Shown: positions 8,984-18,300 of the stretch, one piece after another
Position numbering within the stretch: position 1 is the stretch's first letter
How the letters are laid out: each line of letters opens with the position of its first letter
DNA from: CAYUWG01 sp964448285
Lineage (GTDB): Bacteria > Bacteroidota > Ignavibacteria > SZUA-365
NCBI GenBank assembly: GCA_964448285.1
Contig: CAYUWG010000014.1
Span: forward strand, 9,646 to 73,645
Direction: 5' to 3'
DNA length: 64,000 nt
Position numbers and translations under genes: made by a program
Notes under the pieces: model-generated
The model's input: only the letters and a program-made list of their open reading frames with translations
Told to the model about the DNA's origin: nothing
Database searches by the model: none

Positions 8984-11900
8984 ATGAAACCGTTTTTGAT
9001 ACTGCTTCTTCTTTGGTCTTCAGCATCATGTCTCGCGCAGGATTTCGGCGCGTACCGCGAAGGTGACCCGACGATTCAACAACTGATTGAAGAAGGTGGC
9101 ATTGAAAAAGTCCGCGCGAGACTTCAGTATTTCTACAACCGACTGACATATCCGGGAGGCACGATCCCCGTTGGAGCGAGAGCGAAAGCGTGGAAGTACG
9201 CCCAGGAAAAGATGAGCCTTTATAGCGGTTCTCCCATGCACGGTACCCAAGCGACCTTCGAATGGAAAAATGTCGGGCCGTACAATATCGGAGGGCGGAT
9301 CGTCTCGGTGGCGGTGAATCCGAAGAACCCGAACACCATCTTCATCGGCGCTGCTGACGGCGGCGTGTGGAGAACATACGATGAAGGGAAATCGTGGCGC
9401 TCGGTTTCCGACGAATTCCCGACGCAGGCAATGGGTGCGATCGCGATCAATCCAGTCGATACGAACATCATCTACGCGGGAACTGGCGAAGCGAACTTTG
9501 CACTGAACATGTTCGATGGAGGCGGCATGATGAAAAGTACTGACGGCGGAACGACGTGGTTTGAAATCGGCCAATCGCTGCTTCCGGATTATGGGCGTGC
9601 GAGTGACATCGTCATCAATCCGCAAAATCCTGATATGGTATTCGTGGCTATTCCTGACGGTGTGCGGGACGCGAATCGCACCGGGATTTATCGAAGCACG
9701 GATGGGGGCACGACGTGGAATCTCGTTCTGCCGGGAATGATGACTGATATCGTTATCGATTCCAGGAATCCAAATGTTCTCTACACTGTATCGAGTCCGG
9801 TATCGAGCGGCCGTACTGTTCCGAATCCTGGGATGTTCAAGACGACGGATTCCGGGGAGAATTGGCTTCCAATCGATATCGGCGTCGATAATGGAACGAT
9901 GGGAAGAACGAGCATTGCGATCAGCCGGAGTGATCCGAATATCCTGCTCATCGGCGTCTCGGAGCTATCCGGTTCAGGTCGAACGTATTTGCTCGGTTTG
10001 TTTCGAACGATGGATGGTGGAGCAACGTGGGAAAAGCTGACGGTCCCGTTCGATTACATGGTTTCGCAAGGCTGGTTCGATAATATCGTCGGCATTCATC
10101 CGACAAACCCTGATATCCTCTATGCCGGCGGTGTAAAACTCATTCGATCGGGCGATGGGGGAAAGACGTGGGCACGCATACCCGATGAAGGCTTCGGCGG
10201 TATCCTCCACGTCGATCAGCATGCGATCGAATTCAATCCGGTCGATCCTGATCGCGTGTACGTCGGCAATGACGGAGGCTTCTATATCGGGACGAGCAAC
10301 GGCACCAATTGGGTTAAAAGTGATTTGGGAATGTCCATCACGCAATTCATCGGGGGAGCGATGCATCCATCGTCCGACGCATTTCTCCTCGGCGGTACTC
10401 AGGACAACGGAACGATGCTTTCGACAAATGCCCCGTCATGGCAACGCGTGTTATACGGTGACGGCGGCAACAGCGCGATCAATCCACTCCGGCCAAATAT
10501 CCTTTACGGCACACAACAGAACGCGCGCTTCTGGCGTTCGGAAGATTTTGGAAACACATGGACGCAGTCGATGGGCAACCTTCCGATCGAGCAATCGCTC
10601 TTTTACATCGATTACGCACTCGATGAGTTGAACCCAAACGTCTTGTACTACGGGACCTATCGCTTCTACAAATCCGATGACGACGGGCGGACGTGGTTTC
10701 TTGCCCGCGATTGCCTCTTCCCGACGGGAACGTCCTGCTACTACATCTCCGCGATCAGCGTGGCGCCATACGATGGAAGCATCGTTATGGCAGGCGCAAC
10801 CGGTGGACACCTCGGCATCTCGACGAATGCCGGCGCTTCATGGACGATCATCTCAAGCGGATTGCCCCAAGCCTATTGCAGTTCGGTAAAGAGCTTCTCG
10901 CGTAACGTGTTCTATGCGACATACAGCCGGTACGGCGTGGACAAGGTCTGGCGCTCGACCGATGGAGGCACGACATGGACAAGTCTGAACGGCAACCTTC
11001 CCGACGTTCCCGTGAATGACGTTATCGAGCTTGACGGAAAGCTGATCATCGGAACGCACCTGGGAGCGTTCATCTCAGAAGACGATGGAACAACATGGCA
11101 ACGCTTCGGGACGGGATTGCCATCAGTCGCCGTGTTCAAACTGCGATACAACAAACTCACGGGAACGCTTCGCGCCATAACGCACGGCAGAGGGATGTTC
11201 GATATGCAGTGGAAGACACTCAATCCTTCAAAGCCGGTTTTCCTTTCCTCACCCGACACAACACTCCTCGAGAGCGGACAGCCTTTCATTTACGCTCCCG
11301 TTGTGCTTGCTTCGCCCTCGCCGCAATTCAGTTTGATTGAAGGACCATCCGATGCGACGCTCGATAAAGCATTCGGTATCGTTCGTTGGAAGGCGAACGT
11401 AAAGTCCGTGCGCTTCACGCTTCGGGCAGAGAACTCCGAAGGTTACGCTGACCAAGTGTTTACGCTGAACGCACGAGATGTACCGGCAGCGGATTGGGAA
11501 GTGATTTCATCAGAGACATTTTCAACGAGTGTCAACGCCATGAAGCGGACATTGGACGGAACGTTTTGGGTTTCCCGCGACAGCGCGTGGGTATCGAGAT
11601 CGACGGACCATGGACAAACATGGCAGCACATGAAGTTGCAAGGGACATTGGCGGCGGTGCTGGATATTCACGCGTTCGATGCACAGCGGGCGATTGTCGG
11701 AACACGCGGAGGCCAGATCATCAAGACGACCGACGGTGGTTCAACGTGGCGCGAAACGTACTACGGCATCGCGTCGCGGTTCGGCAACATTCACTTCTGG
11801 AATGAGAACGACGGCATCGCCATTTCCGAGGGGCAGCGTGATTCCGTCGATGTGCTGCTGACGAGCGATGGAGGGGAAACATGGCATCCCACACCGACGA

Positions 11901-12709
11901 GAGCGCACGCACGATTTCCTATCGACAACTCCTTGTACTTTGTGGACAGGCAAAACGGATGGTACGGATCGAGTAACCAGAATGCCTCGCCGCCAGTCGA
12001 TGCAGCGGTGATGCACACATCCGATGGCGGACAGACGTGGGCAGGAGTAACATCAGGAACTCGGAATGCGACGCGGTTTGCGTTCTTCAACCAATCTCAA
12101 GGATATCTGATAGACCCAACCCAAAATCGCATCCGACGAACGAACAACGGTGGGGTGTCTTGGTCCAGCGTCTTTGCTCCAATGAACGGTTTACGTTGTG
12201 TCGGTATCCATGCCGATGTTGCGTCGAACTCGTTGTGGGTAACCACAGACACCAGCGCATGGGTGAGCCGAAATGCGGGAAGTTCGTGGATGAGGACTCA
12301 GCTTGTTCCCGCCGGACCGCAGCAAGCGGTGGTCTTTCTCGACTCCACGAATGGCTGGATCATGTCGCGCAACGGCATCCTTCAGCGATACCGCTTGGGC
12401 ACGATCAACTCTGCACCGCGAATCCCGATCCATCCGGAAGCGATCACCCTCGGCTATGCATATCCGAATCCCGCTTTGGTCAATACCGAAGCCGTGATCA
12501 TTCCGTTTTCCTTGAGACATAGCATGGGTGTGCAGCTCCGGATTTACAACAGCGTCGGTGTCGAAGTAGCAGCCATTCTCAACGAACCGCTTCCTGCCGG
12601 CGAGCATATCGCCGTATGGGAGCTTTCACGTGCTGTAAACGGAACGTATTTCTATACATTCACATCGGGTCAGGTAGTAAAAACGGGACGCATGGTAATT
12701 TTTCGGTGA
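8984..12709 (+). CDS. Large BNR/sortilin-type beta-propeller surface protein, T9SS sorted
   Basis: A 1,241-residue protein with a signal peptide (LLLLWSSASCLAQ) and many Asp-box blades such as STDGGTTWFEI, RSTDGGTTWNLV, MDGGATWEKL and GDGGKTWARI, resembling the VPS10/sortilin-like and photosystem-stability-factor propellers. Two propeller blocks (~80-770 and ~860-1150) flank an Ig-like piece (PVFLSSPDTTLLESG). The last ~80 residues are a T9SS domain (YAYPNPALVNTE, GRMVIFR). GAAAGG precedes the ATG. The 3' end belongs to a 308-bp direct repeat whose second copy lies 2,480 bases downstream. Such propellers often act as adhesins or cross-linked surface scaffolds, and no catalytic set was seen. 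Confidence 0.85.
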   Translation: MKPFLILLLLWSSASCLAQDFGAYREGDPTIQQLIEEGGIEKVRARLQYFYNRLTYPGGTIPVGARAKAWKYAQEKMSLYSGSPMHGTQATFEWKNVGPYNIGGRIVSVAVNPKNPNTIFIGAADGGVWRTYDEGKSWRSVSDEFPTQAMGAIAINPVDTNIIYAGTGEANFALNMFDGGGMMKSTDGGTTWFEIGQSLLPDYGRASDIVINPQNPDMVFVAIPDGVRDANRTGIYRSTDGGTTWNLVLPGMMTDIVIDSRNPNVLYTVSSPVSSGRTVPNPGMFKTTDSGENWLPIDIGVDNGTMGRTSIAISRSDPNILLIGVSELSGSGRTYLLGLFRTMDGGATWEKLTVPFDYMVSQGWFDNIVGIHPTNPDILYAGGVKLIRSGDGGKTWARIPDEGFGGILHVDQHAIEFNPVDPDRVYVGNDGGFYIGTSNGTNWVKSDLGMSITQFIGGAMHPSSDAFLLGGTQDNGTMLSTNAPSWQRVLYGDGGNSAINPLRPNILYGTQQNARFWRSEDFGNTWTQSMGNLPIEQSLFYIDYALDELNPNVLYYGTYRFYKSDDDGRTWFLARDCLFPTGTSCYYISAISVAPYDGSIVMAGATGGHLGISTNAGASWTIISSGLPQAYCSSVKSFSRNVFYATYSRYGVDKVWRSTDGGTTWTSLNGNLPDVPVNDVIELDGKLIIGTHLGAFISEDDGTTWQRFGTGLPSVAVFKLRYNKLTGTLRAITHGRGMFDMQWKTLNPSKPVFLSSPDTTLLESGQPFIYAPVVLASPSPQFSLIEGPSDATLDKAFGIVRWKANVKSVRFTLRAENSEGYADQVFTLNARDVPAADWEVISSETFSTSVNAMKRTLDGTFWVSRDSAWVSRSTDHGQTWQHMKLQGTLAAVLDIHAFDAQRAIVGTRGGQIIKTTDGGSTWRETYYGIASRFGNIHFWNENDGIAISEGQRDSVDVLLTSDGGETWHPTPTRAHARFPIDNSLYFVDRQNGWYGSSNQNASPPVDAAVMHTSDGGQTWAGVTSGTRNATRFAFFNQSQGYLIDPTQNRIRRTNNGGVSWSSVFAPMNGLRCVGIHADVASNSLWVTTDTSAWVSRNAGSSWMRTQLVPAGPQQAVVFLDSTNGWIMSRNGILQRYRLGTINSAPRIPIHPEAITLGYAYPNPALVNTEAVIIPFSLRHSMGVQLRIYNSVGVEVAAILNEPLPAGEHIAVWELSRAVNGTYFYTFTSGQVVKTGRMVIFR

Positions 12710-12840
12710 TGTGTAACCGAAAAAGCTTTCCTAATGTCAGTCAGTTATGTTCTTTGGTGTACCCACATATCGGAGTTAGTCATGTTACAATCCTTACGTT
12801 TTCTTGCTCTCCTTCTTGCGACAACGGGATTTCTCGTTGC
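12533..12840 (+). repeat. Direct repeat copy 1 (cargo 3' end + spacer + signal-peptide start)
   Basis: Covers the last ~58 codons of the large propeller gene, the 72-base spacer and the first ~20 codons of the next gene (the shared signal peptide LQSLRFLALLLATTGFLVA). It aligns without gaps to 15013-15320. I counted about 14 differences in the first ~105 bases and one (at 12829) in the remaining ~205. Confidence 0.95.
12700..12723. other. Perfect inverted repeat over the stop codon (repeated at 15180-15203)
   Basis: TTTTCGGT and ACCGAAAA face each other across an 8-base loop that contains the TGA stop region. No T-run follows on either strand, so it is not a classical terminator. It could be a 3'-end stabiliser or a weak termination signal. 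The same structure is present in the second repeat copy. Confidence 0.5.
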
Positions 12841-13234
12841 GCATGTGACTGTGAGTTCAGCACAAGATCTTCTTCCGTGTTGCGATAATCAACAATGCAT
12901 GGACAGGCCTTGTGATTTCATTTGTGGTTGGCAAGGACCAAACGGCGATATACCTGTCTATGCTCGTTATTGCGTAAACAATGGGCGTGCTGAACGATGC
13001 AAGGAAGAAGATGGGTCATGGTATCTTGGGTGTTGCTGTGACACAGTAGTCTGCGTTGAAGAACCAGGCACGATCTGTATCCCACAACCGGGCCAAAGAT
13101 GCGTTTATTTCGATGGAGAGCAATACCGATATCGTCCTTCATGCAGAATTACCTGCGGTGAATATCCGTGCGATCCTTTTCTTTTGAGAAGTAACAATGT
13201 TCACCATCAATGGAAATACCGGGAGGGCATATGA
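12782..13234 (+). CDS. Small Cys-rich secreted protein
   Basis: A 150-residue protein starting at the ATG at 12782 with a signal peptide (LALLLATTGFLVAHVTVSSA). The mature ~120 residues contain 16 cysteines, including CC and CCC clusters (LLPCCDNQQC, LGCCCDTVVC), with no hydrophobic anchor. This pattern suggests a disulfide-knotted extracellular domain or a metal-binding protein. No family was recognised and there is no T9SS sorting domain. Its stop overlaps the next start as ATGA, so it is coupled to the following cargo gene. The promoter region and signal peptide are duplicated at 15190-15320 in front of an unrelated gene, as if the 5' module was copied by recombination. Confidence 0.7.
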   Translation: MLQSLRFLALLLATTGFLVAHVTVSSAQDLLPCCDNQQCMDRPCDFICGWQGPNGDIPVYARYCVNNGRAERCKEEDGSWYLGCCCDTVVCVEEPGTICIPQPGQRCVYFDGEQYRYRPSCRITCGEYPCDPFLLRSNNVHHQWKYREGI

Positions 13235-14529
13235 AGCACTTCCGTTTGTCCTTATTCTTCCTATCGATGATGAATTCCGCATTAGCTCAGATCGACAATC
13301 CATATTCATTGGCCTTCGATACATCCCGAAACATCATATACTGCGCGACGAACAGTGCAGGAATTATACGCAGCGTTGACAACGGCAGCACTTGGTCTCG
13401 ATGGAATAATGGGCTTGATACAGGTGGCATCGTGTTCGTTACATCGATGGTTTACGTACCTGGGGGCAACAGCCGTGTCATTGCAAACGCCCATCTTTCG
13501 GGTGCTCGGGGATCTTATCTCATGGAACACAGAGAAGGGAGTTCTGGATGGCAGAGGATTCAGACTCCTGTAGGATGGGATTACTCGAATTCATTTGCCG
13601 TGTATGATTCACGCGTCTGGATTGCTGGTAATGCGAGTGGCTTATGGCTGTACGATACAGAATTCTCCACATGGCAGAATCGTACTCCGTTTCAGGATTC
13701 GTTGATGACTCATGTCGCTCTCACTCCTTCTGACACCGCATCCGTGTGGTCGGCATCTATGTTCCTTGCGAATGGATTTCTCAAGCACCATGTAAATAAA
13801 TCCAACGATAATGGTGTATTGTGGACACGTATGAGAGATAGCGTCCGCGGTGTGCTGAAAGGACTTTACATCGATCCGAATAATTCAAACCATGTTATCA
13901 TTGTTGATAGGATGTTCAGGGAAACATTCGATGGCGGTACATCATGGCCACGTTCCACCGCTCCTGATACCAATACAGCATGGATATATTCGACAGCAAT
14001 CGATTGGGTGAACAATCGCTGGTATTCTGCGACCGAGTCTGACAGTATTTACGTGAGTACAGATCAGGGTATTTCATGGAGTGCGTTGCCTCTCGCAGGG
14101 GGAACGTTCATTACGGATATCATTCTACACCCGAAGGACCACTGTCATATCTATGTATTAAAAGTGGATGGATTGCATGAGTCCACCGATTGTGGAAAAA
14201 CATGGCTGTACAATCCTCTCATCCTTTCCACACCGCGTCCCGAAGCGATGACGATTGGTTTCGAGATCGTGGCGCTCTACCCCTATCCAATAACGATAGG
14301 TTCTTCAGCATCTTACCTTTTACACATACGTTCAGAACGTCAGTCGAGTATTCGATTCAGGATTTTCGATGTCCTTTGCGAATTAAGATACGAACAGCAT
14401 GAGGAGTTTTTTACAAACACATCAAAGACAATGACACTTCCATTTTCAATGTTGGAATCAGGAACGTTTTTCTTGACCGTGGATGACGGGCAGCATTCGA
14501 AGACCTTGCCATTGATCATCCTTCGATAG
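13231..14529 (+). CDS. BNR-repeat surface protein with T9SS sorting domain
   Basis: A 432-residue protein. GGGAGG and the ATGA overlap with the Cys-rich gene fix the start at 13231, giving the signal peptide KHFRLSLFFLSMMNSALAQ. Blade motifs include RSVDNGSTWSRW, KSNDNGVLWTRM, VSTDQGISWSAL and ESTDCGKTWLYN, so it is probably a single propeller. The C-terminus is a T9SS domain that is slightly divergent (ALYPYPITIGSS instead of YPNP, core FRIFDVLCEL, final LPLIILR). Translational coupling to the Cys-rich protein suggests that the two act together at the cell surface. No enzyme assignment. Confidence 0.8.
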   Translation: MKHFRLSLFFLSMMNSALAQIDNPYSLAFDTSRNIIYCATNSAGIIRSVDNGSTWSRWNNGLDTGGIVFVTSMVYVPGGNSRVIANAHLSGARGSYLMEHREGSSGWQRIQTPVGWDYSNSFAVYDSRVWIAGNASGLWLYDTEFSTWQNRTPFQDSLMTHVALTPSDTASVWSASMFLANGFLKHHVNKSNDNGVLWTRMRDSVRGVLKGLYIDPNNSNHVIIVDRMFRETFDGGTSWPRSTAPDTNTAWIYSTAIDWVNNRWYSATESDSIYVSTDQGISWSALPLAGGTFITDIILHPKDHCHIYVLKVDGLHESTDCGKTWLYNPLILSTPRPEAMTIGFEIVALYPYPITIGSSASYLLHIRSERQSSIRFRIFDVLCELRYEQHEEFFTNTSKTMTLPFSMLESGTFFLTVDDGQHSKTLPLIILR

Positions 14530-14530
14530 T

Positions 14531-14997
14531 TTATCGCCTTCCCTCTAACCACCCAATCTCATCTCTGAGTTATGCGACGCGTTCGAACTCAATATTGGGG
14601 TAGCACTGGTCGATGTGTTCCTGCCTCTTCTCTTCGATAAGGAACCGAAGGACGGATTCGGCGACGAGACGGACCTTTTCCTTTACGGTCTGTTTTTCGT
14701 CACGATTGGCTCTGCGGTCCGCAAAGGCGATGGAGTACAGGATTTTCTTCACCCATTTGCTGATCTCTCCGGCGTTTTGCCGCGCGCCCAGTTGTACTCG
14801 GTTTGCATGTCGACGCTGTTGACGGGCATCTATGACCATGCACTTCATGCAGTCGGTCAACTTGTCCTTATACGAGATGACGAGGCCGTCGGCGTTTTGG
14901 GCAGTGCGTCCTGCGGCCTGCATGATCAAGCTGTCGCTCAGGAGAAATCCCTCAATGTCCACATCGTGAAGGGCGGGTCAACGGACGAAGGCAGATC
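14531..14997 (-). pseudogene. uvrB: Decayed 3' fragment of uvrB (excinuclease ABC subunit B)
   Basis: The minus strand encodes IEGFLLSDSLIMQAAGRTAQ, then NADGLVISYKDKLTDCMK. These match UvrB around helicase motif VI (EGFLRS...SLIQ...GRAARN..G.VI.YADKITDSM). The segment MVIDARQQRRHANRV follows as the IDET.RRR region. Downstream NIEFERVA, a TAA, then LRDEIGWLEG is the C-terminal UVR motif with the usual Glu codon replaced by a stop. Upstream, a TGA and a frame break interrupt the part that would read DLPEVSLVAILDAD. Only the last quarter of the gene remains, so it cannot function. It points to a recombination or insertion scar. Confidence 0.8.
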
Positions 14998-15012
14998 CGT
15001 GAACTACTAAGG

Positions 15013-15189
15013 CAACTCCGAATCTACAACAGCATAGGGGTCAAAGTCGCAGCCATTCTCAACGAACCGCTTCCTGCCGGCGATCATGTCGCTGTGTGGG
15101 ATCTTTCACGTGCGGTAAACGGAACGTATTTCTATACATTCACATCGGGTCAGGTAGTAAAAACGGGACGCATGGTAATTTTTCGGTGA
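15013..15189 (+). pseudogene. Orphan T9SS sorting-domain remnant, copy of the propeller gene's 3' end
   Basis: An open stretch of 58 codons without a start reads QLRIYNSIGVKVAAIL, then PAGDHVAVWDLSRAVNGTYF, and ends GRMVIFR and TGA. It is the homologue of the end of the gene that stops at 12709, with about 14 base differences. Directly upstream lies unrelated uvrB-like sequence, so the rest of the gene has been lost. Confidence 0.85.
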
Positions 15190-15320
15190 TGTGTAACCGA
15201 AAAAGCTTTCCTAATGTCAGTCAGTTATGTTCTTTGGTGTACCCACATATCGGAGTTAGTCATGTTACAATCCTTACGTTTTCTTGCTCTCCTTCTTGCG
15301 ACAACGGGGTTTCTCGTTGC
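15013..15320 (+). repeat. Direct repeat copy 2
   Basis: Second copy of the 308-bp segment at 12533-12840, in the same orientation with a constant offset of 2,480 bases and no indels. It supplies the spacer and the signal peptide of the CarboxypepD-repeat gene that follows. Confidence 0.95.
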
Positions 15321-18300
15321 TCAGAACACACAGGTTTTCCTGAAAATCGAGCCGACCGGTAATCCCCTCATCGTTGAGATGAATAAGCCGGTGCAGTTCA
15401 CCGCGAAGGCGTACATCGCCATTCCGGGGACCACGACAGGACGGGAAGTTCAGATCGACAAACTCGCATGGAGCGTCGATCCGGCAACATTTGGCACAAT
15501 AGATCAGAAGGGCGTTTTCGTCGCTTACGGCTCGTCCGGAGGTCTGATAACCGATGGTCGAATCGTCGCACACGCGGAAGTCGCTGGAATAACCGTCCAA
15601 GGCGTTGTGTCGGCCCGCGTTGGAATCAAACCACCTGACACACAATTCGAATTCACGATCAGCGGTTCGGTGAAAGATGCGAACGGTGATCCGATTGTGG
15701 GAGCTGAGATCGTCGCCGTTTCGCCAAACTCGCCGATCACACTCCATCTGGCAACGAAGACCGATGCCAACGGCGAATACAAACTGAAAGTCCCTGCCGG
15801 TACGTATTACATCGAAGCATCAGCGAACGGTTATCTGAGTGAGTATTACGACAATGCCTTCTCGCTGAAGACAGCGACACTCATAAAAACCGATCCGCAG
15901 ACAAAGGACATCACCGGAATCGATTTTGTCCTTGGCAGCGGGGGAAGCATCAGCGGCCAGGTTGTCGATAAGTCCAGCGGTAAACCGCTTGCCGAAGTAA
16001 CGCTTATCGCATTCTCGAAAACAGGGAGCGGCACTCCCGGCGGTTCGAATCTTCCGGGATATTACGCGAGAACCGATGCTCAGGGCAATTACAAGATCAC
16101 CGGAATGGCTGAAGGAGATTACTTCATTCAGGCAACAGCCGGAGGCTATCAAGTACAGTACTATGACAAGGTTGCTTCTCAACAACTCGCCACGACGGTG
16201 ACGGTGAAAGCGGGAGGTTCCTCAACGGATATCAATTTCGAAATGGAGAAGGAGATCATCATCACTCCCGATCTCTATGAGATTTCCGGTACTGTTTACG
16301 ACGCGAACGGAAACACCGTCACGTATGCTATCATCACAGCAGAAGCGGCTGCTACGACGCCGATTGGGGTGAAGACATACTACGCAAAATCCGATGGGAA
16401 TGGAGATTATACACTCAAGGTCCACGCCGGATCGTACATCGTAAGCGCTCAGGCGCAGGGCTTCGTGAAGGAGTACTACAACAATGTCGCGACACGGGAC
16501 CTCGCCACGAAAGTCTCAGTCGATGCCTCGAATCCTTCAGCCGTGGGCATTGACTTTTCTCTTGGGACCGGTGGCGGCATTGCCGGAACTGTGACCGATG
16601 CTGCGATAAACGCACCGATCAAAGGCGCATCCGTTTCAATCATGAGTTCCAGAAATTCAGGCGGTATTCCCGGCACGAACAACTTCAGCGCTCAAACCGA
16701 TGAACAAGGAAACTACAAGATCAGCGGTCTCGCAGCCGGTAAGTATATCGTGATGGCCCGAAAGGAAGGCTTCGCGCTCCAGTACTACGATCATGTCGCG
16801 GATTACACGCTTGCAACGGAAGTCGAAGTTATCGGCGAGCAGACAACCTCAGGCATTGATTTCTCATTGGGCAAGCTTGCAGGGATTTCAGGCACAGTGA
16901 CCGATGCAGCGACATCGAATCCAATCCCGAAAGCAGAGGTCGTTGCCGAAGGGAATGGGGTGCGCTTCGCCGCTCATACGAACGAACACGGCGAGTACAC
17001 ACTTCCGCTTCCGGCAGGCACCTATACCGTTCGGGCATCCTCATATAAATATGCAACCGAGTGGTACAACGAAAAGGCCGACGCAACTCAAGCCGACCCG
17101 GTTACCCTTTCCAGTACCCCCGTCGATAACATCAACTTCACACTTGAAACGTGGGGTGGTCGTATCAAAGGAATCGTAGTCGATGCGCAGAGTAATCCAA
17201 TCGAAGGTGCTCTCGTGAAAGTGTGGGTCGAAGGGAAGTCCGCGTCAGCGAACAACTTGCGCTACTACGCCCAGGCAAAAACAGCCGCGGACGGCAGCTA
17301 TGAAGTGAGCGGCATTCCTCCAGGCAAATATCTTGTCATGGCATCAGCGAAGGGCTTCATCGGCGAGTTCTTCGATGGGGTCACGGACATCACGCTCGCA
17401 ACGACAGTCTCGGTACAAAACCAGCAGACAACCGACGGTATCAATTTCACACTCGATGCTGGCGGAGCGATCACCGGAACGGTTATCGATTCCAAAACGA
17501 ACAAACCCATCGCTTCCGCATTAGTGACCATCCGAAGCAGTGCGACACTTTCGGAAATGGCCGCGAAGACTGATGAGCAGGGCAACTATACGATTACCGG
17601 ACTTGCTACCGGAGACTACTACTTGTTCGCGGTTGCACATGGATATCTCGGCAAGTATTATCAACTCGACCCGACGCAGCATACTCCTGTTCATGTTGAC
17701 GCGCCGAACACCACGACCGGTATAGATTTCGCTCTCGATCCCGCAGTGAAACAAGGTCGTTATCGTTACACGGGTACTGTCGTCGATGCTGTCACAAGGC
17801 AGGATCTCTCACTATCGCTCGTCGAACTTGTGAGCACTTCACACGCGAAAATCCTCACGACAACCACGAGCCAGAATGGGCGGTTCGAGCTTCTTTCTGA
17901 TGAACAGATGACGATTCGCGCACGGGCGATCGGCTACATCGGAACGTATTCAGGCAATAAGCGAAACTGGATGGAAAGCACGCCGCTCTTGAACGGCGGT
18001 GAAGTGAACTTCGAGTTGGAGAAATCATCGGAAGTGGGCTTTGCAAGCATCACCGGAAAAGTGCTCGATGCGAAGACCAACGCTCCGATGACTGATGCAT
18101 GGGTCTTCGGTATCGACGTCGAAGGCAACACGTTCTTCGCGGTGACGGACCAGAACGGTTCTTATCGCATGGGCGGTCTTTCTAACGGCTCTTTGGATGT
18201 CTTCATTTCCGAAACATCATACCAGCCGACACAGAACGGGACTTCAGTCGATGGCGTCTCGATGGAGATGAACCTCTCGGCACGTCGCAACGAAACGACA

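Noticed and set aside
14615..15010. Plus-strand open frame of 131 codons
   Set aside because: It is the complement of the uvrB-like remnant, whose minus-strand reading has recognisable UvrB motifs.
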